This document shows positions 11,301 to 23,394 of a DNA stretch of 64,000 nucleotides, piece after piece. This DNA is from Erodium maritimum (taxonomy: Eukaryota; Streptophyta; Magnoliopsida; Geraniales; Geraniaceae): contig OY997593.1 of assembly GCA_963921825.1 (NCBI GenBank), positions 45,647,111 through 45,711,110 of the forward strand, in the 5' to 3' direction. Within the stretch, counting starts at the first letter, position 1, and the number at the start of each line of letters is the position of its first letter. The notes below the pieces were generated by a model. That model did not search any database. It was not told the DNA's origin and saw nothing but the letters and a program-made list of their open reading frames with translations. The position numbers and the translations under genes are program-made.

Positions 11301-12988
11301 TGTTGGGTCTCGAGGTAGGGTTGGAGATGAACCAACTCGCAGCGGAAAATCAAGGAAAACCAAGAGACGATTAAAACCATGAAACAACTAACAAAGAATG
11401 GATTCACAAGAGAAAAATTCAGCACTAGTTCTTACCAAAACAAGAACACCGGGTAACGAATGATTGGCTTGAGTCTCCAAGACGCCTACGTATCCACATG
11501 GGAATCAAACCCACATAGTTCTTCTCTTTGAGGACTCAAGAACACAAAAATGGAGGTGGGAGCTTGCCAAACCAGAAATTGCAAGGGAAGGGAGAGAGAA
11601 GTTGTGTTTCCTATTCTTGTCTTGTGTTTGTTATGTTGAAAAAAGATGACTTAAACATAACAAAACCCATACTTGTCCAACTAAAGGCATGGGACAAGTA
11701 TGGTGTCGAGTAAGGTGTAAATAGGAAAAAGTATGGCAAGACAAGATTGGGTTAGGTGGTGAATCACCAACACCTTAATCCTTGTCTTGCTTGCTTAGTA
11801 CTAATTAATCAAAACTTGATTAATTAGTTCCATGGGCCTTGGTTGCATGGGCCTTTCATGGGCCTCTTGGAACATGGCCCGTGGCCATTTCCAACGAGGT
11901 CCCGTGATTCGCTCATCGCCTCCAAGCCTTCCATACCGGAAATGTCCAACATTATCCGACGCGATCAATCCCAAGACTCCAAGCCTTGTCTCGATCCGTA
12001 AAGTCCTATTCACTTACGGGCACATGACCCAAAACCCAGTTTTGGTCATGTCCCGAGACAACTCCCTTTTGGCCATTCTCCATAAATGTGTCAATGAGTT
12101 TCATCCTCCGGTGTGACCCTTAGGTTTATGCATGTCAATAGATCAACGTAAAATCCCATTTTACTTGATCCTATTTAAGTGGCAACTAACGAGACTTTAG
12201 TATTGCCTGACACTGCATAACGAATCGACCCTGTCGATTCTAACCTTTCCGTCATCCCTGTCATTATCCTTTTATCTCCGATATCCTGATTGAGATAAGG
12301 CATAGAGCCGTCATCCTTATTATTCTCAATCAATGTTCCTTGATATGTGAGATGACTAAAGATATGATACCCAGTATCATGTGCATGGCCATGCTATTCT
12401 TTCAGTCACTCTCGATCAAGCGGCCGAGAACCGATTTCTTTCTCATACCTCATTATGAGGGATAAATCCCTTAGCCGTCTTTCGTGTCACTCATGTAGCC
12501 CGTCCCCAAGCCAATCCTGGCCGTTATGGAAGCCCTGTTACGGAAAACGTTAGGCTCAGGTCAAACTCAGTTGTTGACTACATAGCGATCACAAAGACTC
12601 CTTGGTCTAAGGATACATGACAAGCTACGACACTGAATATGTTCATGACTTAATCTATGGCACATATTCAGGGCGGGTCGTCCAATATCATGTCCCACAT
12701 GATATCTATGATCAGACTCCGGAATCCCATTCCAATGACTAATAGAACGTAAGCCATAAAGAGCCATCTTTCATACTAGTCGCTTCTAATGAAGCTTTAT
12801 TGACTAGGGACCCATCGAGTATGATCTATCTCGATCTATGGTTCTATTCGCATGGTGGGCATAGATCAGAGCACACATCGATATATTACTCCAACACATA
12901 AGTAATATAAAGCCGTTTTGATTTTATTGCTAACGATGATATATACATTTGGACATTTAGGATTGAACTACGGGCACTAAGACTAACA
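11301..12988 (-). repeat. 3' LTR of copia B (1688 bp)
   Basis: It reads TGTTGGGTCTCGAGGTAGGG ... CACTAAGACTAACA on the + strand, i.e. a reverse-oriented LTR. It is exactly as long as the 5' LTR at 18071-19758, and I count about 14 differences by eye (roughly 0.8%), which makes B a recent insertion. The left flank ...TTGGACTA and right flank CTGATC at 19759 rejoin the integrase sequence of copia A. The TSD is short and imperfect. Confidence 0.95.
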
Positions 12989-13001
12989 ATCTCCCACTTG
13001 C
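12989..13001 (-). other. Polypurine tract of copia B
   Basis: On the minus strand the sequence reads GGCAAGTGGGAGAT immediately before the LTR start TGTTAGTC. It is the same tract as in A at 21788-21800. Confidence 0.85.
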
Positions 13002-13039
13002 CCTAGTTCCAATCTAAACTCCAATATGTACCCATCGAC

Positions 13040-13445
13040 TTTACATGTCTAACATGTTCAGGCAGTGACACTGCCTTAGTCAAAGGGTTGGCTATGTTAT
13101 CATCTGTTGCAATATAGGTTATCTTCACTTCACCTTATTTCAGTATTTCTCTGATGAGGTGGATACGCCGCAGTACATGTTTGGATTTGTTATGCGATCT
13201 GGGCTTTTAGCTTGCGCAATGGCCCTTGTGTTGTCGCAAAATGGATTCACCGGGCTGGATGGGTTTTTAATTACATCCAACCCTGCCGTGAATTTCCAAA
13301 TCCACATAGCCTCCTTAGCTGCCTCTGCAGCATCCATGTACTTGGCCTCTGTTGTAGATTCGGCAATGGTATCTTGCTTTACGCTCTCCCAGCTAAAGCT
13401 CTGCCATTCAGCATAAACACATATCCTGACTGACTTCTAAAGTCA
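13040..13445 (-). pseudogene. Copia B RNase H
   Basis: Minus-strand frame with AEAAKEAMWIWKFTAGL, NPFCDNTRAIAQAKSP and the terminal NPLTK region. This is the copia RNase H domain that degrades RNA in the RNA:DNA hybrid. The CDN motif with its catalytic Asp is present. Upstream parts are in other frames, with stops between them. Confidence 0.8.
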
Positions 13446-14110
13446 TCTGGATTTGTCTTGGAAAACTAACGTCTACTCATCCTTCGACGACTAGTTCAAC
13501 ATCATCTTTCCCGGGTTAGACTGATGTCTACTGGTACAACATAAGGCTTACGAGACAGCCGGTCTCATACATGTCATGGCATATATGATCGATCCTGCCC
13601 CCAGGCGCATAGGATTCTTATCATCCTTTTCAGCTCATCAGGTGTCTTAGGACACTGAGTCTTGATGAGATGAATGCCATGACTAGTGGGTAAGAGTCCT
13701 TTCTTTGAATCGAGCATTAAGAACCTACTCAATGCCTTGTTCACATAGGTTCCCTAACTTAAATCCAAGACCCTCTTGGTGCGATCTCTACATATCTTAA
13801 TCCTATAGATATAAGAAGCATCGCCTATGTCCTTTATTGAAAAACACTTCCTTAACCAAACTTTAGTCTCGTGCAAGGTTGTGATGTCGTTTTCAATGAG
13901 AACCAGAAAGGTAATCTTGCTCCCACTAGCCTTCTTATAAACGCAAGATTCATCCTCGTTCTTGATTAAGCCAAATCCAATTACAACTTCATCAAAACGA
14001 AGGATCCAACTCCGAGAAGTTCGTTTCAATCCATAAATGGATTTCAACGACTTATAAATCTTTCCCGTATTCTTCGGATCGTCAAAACCTTTGGGCCGAG
14101 ACATACAAAC
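13446..14110 (-). pseudogene. Copia B reverse transcriptase, C-terminal half
   Basis: Minus-strand frame 13754-14104 reads MSRPKGFDDPKNTGKIYKSL, SIYGLKRTSRSW, then FLVLIENDITTLHETK and CFSIKDIGDASYIYRIKICR. This is RVT_2. The catalytic YVDD box is replaced by IEND, so polymerase activity should be lost. Upstream and downstream parts are frame-shifted. Confidence 0.8.
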
Positions 14111-14560
14111 GTACTAAGTCAAATTTCTATTTAGGAAAGCAGTTTTGACATCCACTTGCCATATCTCGTAATTATGATACGCAGTTATGTCAAGAAGAAT
14201 TTGGATCGATTTTGACCATAGCCACTAGTGAGAAGGTTTCCTCATAGTCAATCCATTGGATCTGCCTATAACCTTTGGCCACTAGTTGAGCTTTGTAGGT
14301 CAGAGGGTTGTTGTCCATGTCCATCTTCACCTTGAAGATCCATTTGCATCCGATGGTCCTCACACCATTGATGGGATCAACCGGTTCCCAGACTCGGTTG
14401 TCCGACATGGATTGCATTTCCTCCCTCATGGCTCCCAGCCATAACTCGGAGTCGGCCCATCCACGACTTCTTGAAAGGTGGCTGGATCATCGTGATCCAC
14501 CATGACTTCATTGTCACCTCCGGATACCATATCTTGGAGGTGGAAGATTGACCCTTTCAA
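14111..14560 (-). pseudogene. Copia B reverse transcriptase, N-terminal half
   Basis: The minus frame contains MREEMQSMSDNRVWEPVDP, GCKWIFKVKMDMD, YKAQLVAKGYRQ and DYEETFSLVAMVK, the standard opening of copia RT (consensus NxTWxLVxxP...GCKWVFKxKxxxxG...YKARLVAKGYxQxxGIDYxETF). It is separated from the next RT part by stops. Confidence 0.85.
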
Positions 14561-15096
14561 ATTGCCTTGGACCTTCCGGAATTGTAACAGGAATTGGTTC
14601 TCACTCTACGACAATCTCTGGCTCCTTTCTATTGGGTTGTCAATTGGTTTAGACAGATCTGTACCATCCTGAATTTCTTCGAGATGCACAGTCCTCCCAA
14701 TGACGTCTTTGGAAACAAAACTTCTTTTCCATAAAGACCCCACCCCAAGCGACGAACACCATGTTCTCACTGGGATTGTAGAAATAGTATCCCCTTGTTG
14801 CTTTGGGATACCACACGAAGGTGCATATCTCAGATCTTGGTTCGAGCTTAGTCGAAACCAAATGTTTCACATAAGCCTCGCAACCAGAAATCTTTAGGAA
14901 GGACAAAGCGGGCATCATCCCGTACCATTTTTAAAATGGTGTCCCTTCCACACCATTCGTCGAAGCCCGATTCACTATGATTGCGGTCGTCTCTAGAGCA
15001 AAACCCCTAAAAGAGATTGGGAGATCAGTCCAACTAATCATGGAACAGACCATTGTCTAACAATGTCCGATTTCTCCGTTTGGCTACACCTTTCAA
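14561..15096 (-). pseudogene. Copia B integrase C-terminal region
   Basis: The minus frame 14649-14918 reads LSFLKISGCEAYVKHL, CTFVWYPKATRGYYFYNP and ENMVFVAWGGVF. This is the segment after the copia integrase core (consensus LxxWGCxAYVK...FVGYPKETxGYYFYxPxxNKVFV). The join to the core at 15097 is broken by stops. Confidence 0.8.
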
Positions 15097-15885
15097 CTAC
15101 AGTGACCTAGGAGGAGTCCATTCCAAAAGGATCCCATTCTCTTTTAGATGATCTAATAACTCTGTGGTCAAGTATTTTCCACCTCGATCCAATCGAAGTG
15201 CCTTAATACCTTTGTCGAGCTGGTTTTCTACTATAGTCTTAAACTCTTTGAATTTATCAAAAGCTTTAGACTTATGTCTCACCGAATAGACATAACCATA
15301 TTTACTGTAATCATCAGTAAATGTGATAAAGTAGCTAAAACCCCTCCTGGCAAGTGAACTTATTGGTCTACACACATTCGAGTGTATCAGCCCCAATAAT
15401 TCACCCGCCCTTTCATCGCGATCGATAAAGGGAACTTTAGTCATTTTGCCCATCAAACAAACCTTGCACCTATCGATCGAATGGAATTCGAATGAACCTG
15501 AAAGCCCGCACTTCTGAAGTGCTGATAGGCGCTTCTTGTTTATGCGACCCAAATGACAGTACCATAACAGAGTTAGGTTTAAATCGTTGGATTTAGACCT
15601 CTTGGTATTAACGGAATATATAGAACTTGAGGCATTGTTACCCATATCTAATATGTACAATCCTCCAACCATGTCAGTACTGGTATAAAACATATCATTG
15701 CATAGAACATTGAAAACTCCATTTCCAATATTAACATTATATCCTTCCTTGTCAAACACGGATACAAATATAATATTCCTACTAAAAGTAGGTATGCAAT
15801 ATACATTATACAATACTAAGACAAGGCCTCTTGGCAAAGCAAGACTCATGGATCCTACAGCAGTTGCCACAACTCTGAGGTCCAT
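15097..15885 (-). pseudogene. Copia B GAG-pre-integrase and integrase core (262 codons open)
   Basis: This is the longest open pol piece. It contains LYNVYCIPTFSRNIIFVSVF, a GAG-pre-integrase zinc region (LLWYCHLGRINKKRLS...CKVCLMGKMTK) and the integrase core (LIHSNVCRPISS, FTDDYSKYGYVYSVRHKS, ALRLDRGGKYLTTELLDHL). Both zinc-site histidines of the LWHxxLGH motif are changed, and the first catalytic Asp (HSD) is Asn. The integrase is therefore predicted inactive although the frame is open. Copia A shares the Asn. Confidence 0.9.
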
Positions 15886-16230
15886 TTCGTGCTTTCCAAA
15901 TCTCTCCTACTTTCAGCCACCATATATTAGTGCATGTGTGAGATTCAGTCATGGTATCTAATACCCATGAATCTTTGGAAGTAGAGAGATGTAGCTCTAT
16001 AGAGTTAATACCGAATGAAGGCACGGTCCCACCGCCCTTCCTTAGATCATCCAGGTATCCTGATGAAGGCGCAGTCCTACTGCCCTTCTTCAGATCATCC
16101 AGGCTATTTGATGAAGGCACAGTCCCACTGCCCTTCTTCAGATCAGCCGTGAACTTCCTGTAATCCCGGTTCCAATGACCAGGCTGTTGGCAGTAGAAGC
16201 AGACATTCTCAGGTATCTCATCTTTCCTGC
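15886..16230 (-). pseudogene. Copia B zinc knuckle, 16-residue repeat and protease remnants
   Basis: The minus strand reads ENVCFYCQQPGHWNRDYRKF (CCHC knuckle with the last Cys replaced by Tyr), three tandem KKGS-x-T-x-PSS-x-LDDL units (about 16005-16140), and WVLDTMTESHTCTNIWW, a retropepsin site with DTM for DTG. It is arranged as in copia A. Confidence 0.8.
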
Positions 16231-16280
16231 CAAGTGCGCATGGGCCCAGCCCTTGCCACTTTCAATTCCCTTGTTGACCA

Positions 16281-16514
16281 TCAGAATATCCTTGGATCCC
16301 AGATCCCTGAGATATTCTTCTCAGCAGTTAATGACACTTCATGTAACTCTGATATGGTCTTAGAGACAGCCTTGTCAAGGACATATTCTTTGCGTTCAGA
16401 CTTGAGGACTATCCTCAAAATTCTGTACCAGTCCAAATAGTTTGTCCCATTTAGCTTGACCCTGTCAAGAATGGTTTTTAATGACAAACTATTAATGTTC
16501 GCTGAATTTGCCAT
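16281..16514 (-). pseudogene. Copia B gag N-terminus, truncated
   Basis: Minus-strand ORF from 16514: MANSANINSLSLKTILDRV, KLNGTNYLDWYRILRIVL, KEYVLDKAVSKTISELHEV and a stop after DPRIF. It is homologous to A's gag and shares the missing capsid core. Start chosen at the conserved MANSAN shared by both copies. Confidence 0.85.
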
Positions 16515-18057
16515 TTGATCTACAACAGATAAAATTCAATCAGTAAACTGAATAAATTTTATGAAGATCAAGCTTAAACACCAACAATCAATTCTAAACC
16601 TTTAGAATCTGAAACCAAGATCCTTGATTCACTCGATTAAGCTGAACTAATGCTCACCACTTAATCGAGCTATGTAGGTAGGACTCCATCCAATCACATC
16701 CAATGTGACTCTTGGCTAGGGTATGCACTTATGTACACGGCTTACCCTATCTGTTACCCTAGCTCAACCTCAGGCTGAGAATCGTAGTCGGGTCCACCAA
16801 TTTTCAACTATGGCCCGTCACTATGTAGGTGCTCCGCTAATGCGCACGACACCCACATATGTCGTCCAAACCTACTACCCCGCTTTCCCATGGATGCTCC
16901 GCTAATGCGCACGACACCCATAGGACGGGGAGGTAGTAAGGTGTTGATAATTGGGAGGTATCGGACATGACCCGTTTTTACTTGTCTGGTTGTGTTTAAA
17001 ACTTTGACACATCCTAGATGCGATGAGCACATCAACTACATTCCAAATGCAATGATGCCTCAAATTACATCCAATGTAATTCTTCCTTCGAACCCGTCAA
17101 CTACATCCAATGTAATGACGATTCTAAGGGCTCACACACAAGGATTAAAATTCCAATTTTATCTTTGCATGTGAGGTGATATGCTCGGTAAATAAAGTTA
17201 AGCATGCAATTCTAAAACACATAGAATTAATCATGCATAAACTAAACCAAGCATAAAGAGATAAATATGCACATAATAGCCCCCTAAAATAACTCCCACT
17301 AGCTTCTTGAGCTCCACCGACTCTAAGCCGATGCCAACACCCGAAAAGCCACCAAATGACCTTTTCGCCCTTTCTTCATCTTGAGTAAAATATTACAATT
17401 TAATACACGACTCGCAGGTCGGGAATAAATAAATATTAAAAACAAGTGGTTCGACGACCACACCTTGAAAGAATAATTACACGCTAACACTAACGGCTCG
17501 CAGGCCGTGAAAAGCGATAAATAATTAAATTGAGCTCGGGGCTATTATGTACACCATGCCAACATCACATCACACATCGTGTTATCAAACAAGCATGTTA
17601 TCAAACATCATGTGATTTTCCGGTTTTAATTAATAGCCAAGTTTCGAAATTTTTTGATGCTCGGTTTATCGAAACTGTTCAAAAATGAAACTTTTGAACA
17701 TTTGATCTTCGAATTCGTCATGACGGTTCCAAACTTGTCATAACTAACAAAACGGTTTAGCCTTGGCATATCAACCATCCAATGGTCATGCTTGGCCTAG
17801 CTCCGTCCAACGGAGCCCCGTTCGGTCCCGGTTTCGGCTCCCCGAGAGTCCCGCTCCCGAGACCCGAAAAATCAAATTTTTTTCAAAATTTCCAGATTTG
17901 AAATAATTTTCAAAAATTCATTTTACATGCATTAAATCCATAAACAAGTATTTAAAACATGTTATCAAACAATTTAGCAAAACAACATGCCAAAAACGAA
18001 ACTTTCAAGCAAAACCGAAACTTTGAACACCGTCTTGTGAATCCCGAAGGTAGCACG
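16515..18057 (-). other. Copia B 5' leader
   Basis: Non-coding leader homologous to 8269-9812. It holds the same GCTCCGCTAA(T/G)GCGCACGAC duplicate and TTACATCCAATGTAAT palindromic repeats. No supported gene. Confidence 0.75.
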
Positions 18058-18069
18058 GCTCTGATACCA
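18058..18069 (-). other. Primer-binding site of copia B (tRNA-iMet)
   Basis: On the minus strand the sequence reads TGGTATCAGAGC one base after the LTR end. It is complementary to the 3' end of initiator tRNA-Met, the usual copia primer. Confidence 0.95.
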
Positions 18070-18070
18070 C

Positions 18071-19758
18071 TGTTGGGTCTCGAGGTAGGGTTGGAGATGA
18101 ACCAACTCGCAGCGGAAAATCAAGGAAAACCAAGAGACGATTAAAACCATGAAACAACTAACAAAGAATGGATTCACAAGAGAAAAATTCAGCACTAGTT
18201 CTTACCAAAACAAGAACACCGGGTAACGAATGATTGGCTTGAGTCTCCAAGACGCCTACGTATCCACATGGGAATCAAAGCCACGTAGTTCTTCTCTTTG
18301 AGGACTCAAGAACACAAAAATGGAGGTGGGAGCTTGCCAAACCTAAAATTGCAAGGGAAGGGAGAGAGAAGTTGTGTTTCCTATTCTTGTCTTGTGTTTG
18401 TTATGTTGAAAAAAGATGACTTAAACATAACAAAACCCATACTTGTCCAACTAAAGGCATGGGACAAGTATGGTGTCGAGTAAGGTGTAAATAGGAAAAA
18501 GTATGGCAAGACAAGATTGGGTTAGGTGGTGAATCACCAACACCTTAATCCTTGTCTTGCTTGCTTAGTACTAATTAATCAAAACTTGATTAATTAGTTC
18601 CATGGGCCTTGGTTGCATGGGCCTTTCATGGGCCTCTTGGAACATGGCCCGTGGCCATTTCCAACGAGGTCCCGTGATTCGCTCATCGCCTCCAAGCCTT
18701 CCATACCGGAAATGTCCAACATTATCCGACGCGATCAATCCCAAGACTCCAAGCCTTGTCTCGATCCGTAAAGTCCTATTCACTTACGGGCACATGACCC
18801 AAAACCCAGTTTTGGTCATGTCCCGAGACAACTCCCTTTTGGCCATTCTCCATAAATGTGTCAATGAGTTTCATCCTCCTGTGTGACCCTTAGGTTTATG
18901 CATGTCAATAGATCAACGTAAAATCCCATTTTACTTGATCCTATTTAAGTGGCAACTAACGAGACTTTAGTATTGCCTGACACTGCATAACGAATCGACC
19001 CTGTCGATTCTAACCTTTTCGTCATCCCTGTCATTATCCTTTTATCTCCGATATCCTGATTGAGATAAGGCATAGAGCCGTCATCCTTATTATTCTCAAT
19101 CAATGTTCCTTGATATGTGAGATGACTAAAGATATGATACCCAGTATCATGTGCATGGCCATGCTATTCTTTCAGTCACTCTCGATCAAGCGGCCGAGAA
19201 CCGATATCTTTCTCATACCTCAGTATGAGGGATAAATCCCTTAGCCGTCTTTCGTGTCACTCATGTAGCCCGTCCCCAAGCCAATCCTGGCCGTTATGGA
19301 AGCCCTGTTACGGACAACGTTAGGCTCAGGTCAAACTCAGTTGTTGACTACATAGCGATCACAAAGACTCCTTGGTCTAAGGATACATGACAAGCTACGA
19401 CACTGAATATGTTCATGACTTAATCTATGGCACATATTCAGGGCGGGTCGTCCAATATCATGTCCCACATGATATCTATGATCAGACTCCGGAATCCCAT
19501 TCCAATGACTAATAGAACGTAAGCCATAAAGAGCCATCTTTCATACTAGTCGCTTCTAATGAAGCTTTGTTGACTAGGGACCCATCGAGTATGATCTATC
19601 TAAATCTATGGTTCTATTCGCATGGTGGGCATAGATCATAGCACACATCGATATATTACTCCAACACATAAGTAATATAAAGCCGTTTTGATTTTATTGC
19701 TAACGATGATATATACATTTGGACATTTAGGATTGAACTATGGGCACTAAGACTAACA
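18071..19758 (-). repeat. 5' LTR of copia B (1688 bp)
   Basis: Same length as the 3' LTR and nearly identical to it. Internal sequence begins after the primer-binding site to the left. To the right, copia A's interrupted pol resumes at CTGATCACCAAATC. Confidence 0.95.
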
Positions 19759-20180
19759 CTGATCACCAAATCTCTTTCAGGGGTTATGTTCTAGAGACGA
19801 CCGCATTCATAGTGAATCGGGCTTCGATGAAGGGTGTTGAAGGGACACCATTTTAAAATGGTACGGGATGATGCCCGCTTTGTCCTTCCTAAAGATTTCT
19901 GGTTGCGAGGCTTATGTGAAACATTTGGTTTCGACTAAGCTTGAACCAAGATCTAAGATATGCACCTTCGTGTGGTATCCCAAAGCAACAAGGAAATACT
20001 ACTTCTACAATCCCAGTGAGAACATGGTGTTCGTCGCTTGTGGTTGGGTCTTTATGGAAAATGAGTTTTGTTTCCAAAGACGTCATTGGGAGGACTGTGC
20101 ATCTCGAAGAAATTCAGGATGGTACAGATCTGTCTAAACCAATTGACAACCCAGTAGAAAGGAGCCAGAGATTGTCGTAG
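19759..20180 (+). pseudogene. Copia A integrase C-terminal region (resumed)
   Basis: This continues copia A after the inserted copia B. The frame at 19868-20137 reads LSFLKISGCEAYVKHLVSTK, CTFVWYPKATRKYYFYNPS and ENMVFVACGWVFME, parallel to 14649-14918 in B. The integrase core is at 10667-11300. Confidence 0.85.
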
Positions 20181-21152
20181 AGTAAGAACCAATTCCTGTT
20201 ACAATTCCGGAAGGTCCAAGGCGATTTGAAACGATCAATCTTCCACCTCCAAGATATGGTATCCAGAGGTGACAATGAAGTCATGGTGGATCACGATGAT
20301 CCAGCCACCTTTCAGGAAGTCGTGGATGGGTCCGACTCCGAGTTATGGCTGGGAGCCATGAGGGAGGAAATGCAATCCATGTCGGATAACCGAGTCTGGG
20401 AACCGGTTGATCCCATCAATGGTGTGAGGACCATCGGATGCAAATGGATCTTCAAGGTGAAGATGGACATGGACGGAAACCCTCTGACCTACAAAGCTCG
20501 ACTGGTGGCGAAAGGTTATAGGCAGATCCAATGGATTGACTATGATAAAACCTTCTCCTTATTGGCTATGGTCAAAATCGATCCAAATTATTCTTGACAT
20601 AACTGCGTATCATAATTACGAGATATGGCAAGTGGATGTCAAAACCGCTTTCCTAAATGGAAATTTGACTAGGTACATTTGTATGTCTCGGCCCAAAGGT
20701 TCTGACGATCCGAAGAATAAGGGAAAGATTTATAAGTTGTTGAAATCCATTTATGGATTGAAACGAACTTCTCGGAGTAAGAACCTTCGTTTTGATGAAG
20801 CTGTAATTGGATTTGGCTTAATCAAGAACGAGGATGAATCTTGCGTTTATAGAAGGCTAGTGGGAGCAAGATTTCCTTTCTGGTTCTCATTGAAAACTAC
20901 ACCCCAACCTTGCACGAGACTAAAGCTTGGCTGAGGAAGTGTTTCTCAATAAAGGACTTAGGCGATGCTGCTTATATCTTAGGGATTAAGATATGTAGAG
21001 ATCGCACCAAGAGGGTCTTGGTTTTAAGTCAGGGAACCTATGTGAACAAGGCATTGAGTAGGTTCTCAATGCTAGATTCAAAGAAAGGACTCTTACCCAC
21101 TAGTCATGGCATTCATCTCAACAAGACTCAGTGTCTTAAAAACACTAGATGA
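20181..21152 (+). pseudogene. Copia A reverse transcriptase (RVT_2), frame-shifted
   Basis: The first piece (20226-20597) has FQEVVDGSDSELWLGAM, GCKWIFKVKMDMDGN, YKARLVAKGYRQ and DYDKTFSLLAMVK, then a stop. A second frame has QVDVKTAFLNGNLTRYICMS and SIYGLKRTSRS. The YVDD box falls in a frame-shifted stretch near 20890 that reads ENYTP-like sequence, so the active site is lost. The third piece (20910-21152) has CFSIKDLGDAAYILGIKICR and SQGTYVNKALSRFSM. At least two frameshifts separate the pieces. Confidence 0.85.
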
Positions 21153-21308
21153 GTTGAAAAGGATGATGCGAATCCCATGCGCCTGGGGGCATGATCGATC
21201 ATATATGCCAAGACATGTACGAGATCGGATGTCTCGTAAGCCTTATGTTGTACCAGTAGACATCAGTCTAACCCGGGGGAAAGATGATGCTGAACTAGTC
21301 GTCGAAGG

Positions 21309-21740
21309 ATGAGTAGACGCTAGTTTTGCAAGACAAATCCATATGACTTTAGAAGTCAGTCAGGATAAGTGTTTTCGCTGAATGACAGAGCTTTAGCTGG
21401 GAAAGCGTAAAGAAAGATACCGTCGCTGAATCTACGACAGAGGCCAAGTACATGGATGTTGTAGAAGCAGCTAAGGAGGCTATGTGGACTTGGAAATTCA
21501 CGGCAGGGTTGGGTGTAATTAAAAACCCATCCAGCCCGGTGAATCCATTTTGCGACAACACAAGGGACATTACGCAAGCTAAAAGCCCAGATCGCATAAC
21601 AAATCCAAACATGTACTACGGCATATCCACCTCATCAGAAAAATACTGAACCGAGGTGAAGTGAAGATAACATATATTGCAACGGATGATAACATAGCCA
21701 ACCCTTTGACTAAGGCACTGTCGCTGCCTAAACATGTTAG
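21309..21740 (+). pseudogene. Copia A RNase H
   Basis: The frame reads TEAKYMDVVEAAKEAMWTW, VNPFCDNTRDITQAKSPDR, then a shifted frame with ITYIATDDNIANPLTKALSL and HVRHVKSMGTYW. This is the complete end of copia pol. The linker to the polypurine tract (21788-21800, CAAGTGGGAGAT) follows. Confidence 0.85.
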
Positions 21741-21800
21741 ACATGTAAAGTCGATGGGGACATATTGGAGTTTAGATTGGAACTAGGGCAAGTGGGAGAT

Positions 21801-23394
21801 TGTTAGTCTTAGTGCCCGTAGTTCAATCCTAAATGTCCAAATGTATATATCATCGTTAGAAATAAAATTAAAACGGCTTTATATTACTTATGTGTTGGAG
21901 TAATATATCGATGTGTGCTCTGATCTATGCCCACAATGCGAATAGAACCATAGATCGAGATAGATCACACTCGATGGGTCCCTAGTCAACAAAGCTTCAC
22001 TAGAAGCGACTAGTATGAAAGATGGCTCTTTATGGCTTACGTTCTATTAGTCATTAGTATGGGATTCTGGAGTCTGATCATAGATATCATGTGGGACATG
22101 ATATTGGACGACCCGCCCTGAATATGTGCCATAGATTAAGTCATGAACATATTCAGTGTCGTAACTTGTCATGTATCCTTAGATCAAGGAGTCTTTGTGA
22201 TCGCTATGTAGTCAAAAAACTGAGTTTGAATTGAGCCTAACGTTGTCCGTAACAGGGCTTCCATAACGGCCATGATTGGCTTGGGGATGGGCTACATGAG
22301 TGACACGAAAGACGGCTAAGGGATTTATCCCTCATACTAAGATGTGGGAAAGATATCGGTTCTCGGCCGCTTGATCGAGAGTGACTGAAAGAACAGTATG
22401 GCCATGCAAATGATACTGGGTATCATATATTCAGTCATCTCACATATCAAGGAATAGTGATTGAGAATAATAAGGATGACGGCTCTATGCCTTATCTCAA
22501 TCAGGATATCAGAGATAAAAGGATAATGACAGGGACGACGGAAAGGTTAGAATCGACAGGGGCGATTCGTTATGCAGTGTCAGGCAATACTAAAGTCTCG
22601 TTAGTTGCCACTTAAATACGATCAAGTAAAATGGGATTTTACGTTGATCTATTGACATGCATAAACCTAAGGGTCACACCGGAGGATGAAACTCATTGAC
22701 ACATTTATGGAGAATGATCAAAAGGGAGTTGTCTCGGGACATGACCAAAACTGGTTTTTGGGTCATGTGCCCGTAAGTGAATAGGACTTTACGGATCGAG
22801 ACAAGGCTTAGAGTCTTGGGATTGATCGCATCGGATAATGTTGGACATTTCTGGTATGGAAGGCTTGGAGGCGATGAGCGAATCACGGGACCTCGTTGGA
22901 AATGGCCACGGTTCATGTTCCAAGAGGCCCATGAAAGGCCCATGCAACCAAGGCCCATGGAACTAGTTAATCAAGTCTTGATTAATTAGTACTAAGTAAG
23001 CAAGACAAAGATTAAGGTGTTGGTGATTCACCACCTAACCCAATCTTGTCTTCCCATACTTTGTCCTATTTACACCTTACTTGTCACCATGCTTGTCCCA
23101 TGCCTTTAGTTGGACAAGTATGAGGTTTGTTATGTTTAAGTCATCTTTTTTCAACATAACAAACACAAGACAAGAATAGGAAACACAACTTCTCTCCCCC
23201 TTCCCTTGCAATTTCGGGTTTGGCAAGCTCCCACCTCCATTTTTGTGTTCTTGAGTCCTCAAAGAGAAGAACTATGTGGCTTTGATTCCCATGTGGATAC
23301 GTAGGCGTCTTGGAGACTCAAGCCAATCATTCTTTACCCGGTGTTCTTGTTTTGGTAAGAACTAGTGCTGAATTTTTCTCTTGTGAATCCATTC
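21801..23394 (+). repeat. 3' LTR of copia A, first part
   Basis: It opens TGTTAGTCTTAGTGCCC after the polypurine tract. It is split by a solo gypsy LTR and finishes at 26811-26905 (...CCTCAAGACCCAACA). The two parts total 1689 bp, matching the B LTRs. Confidence 0.95.
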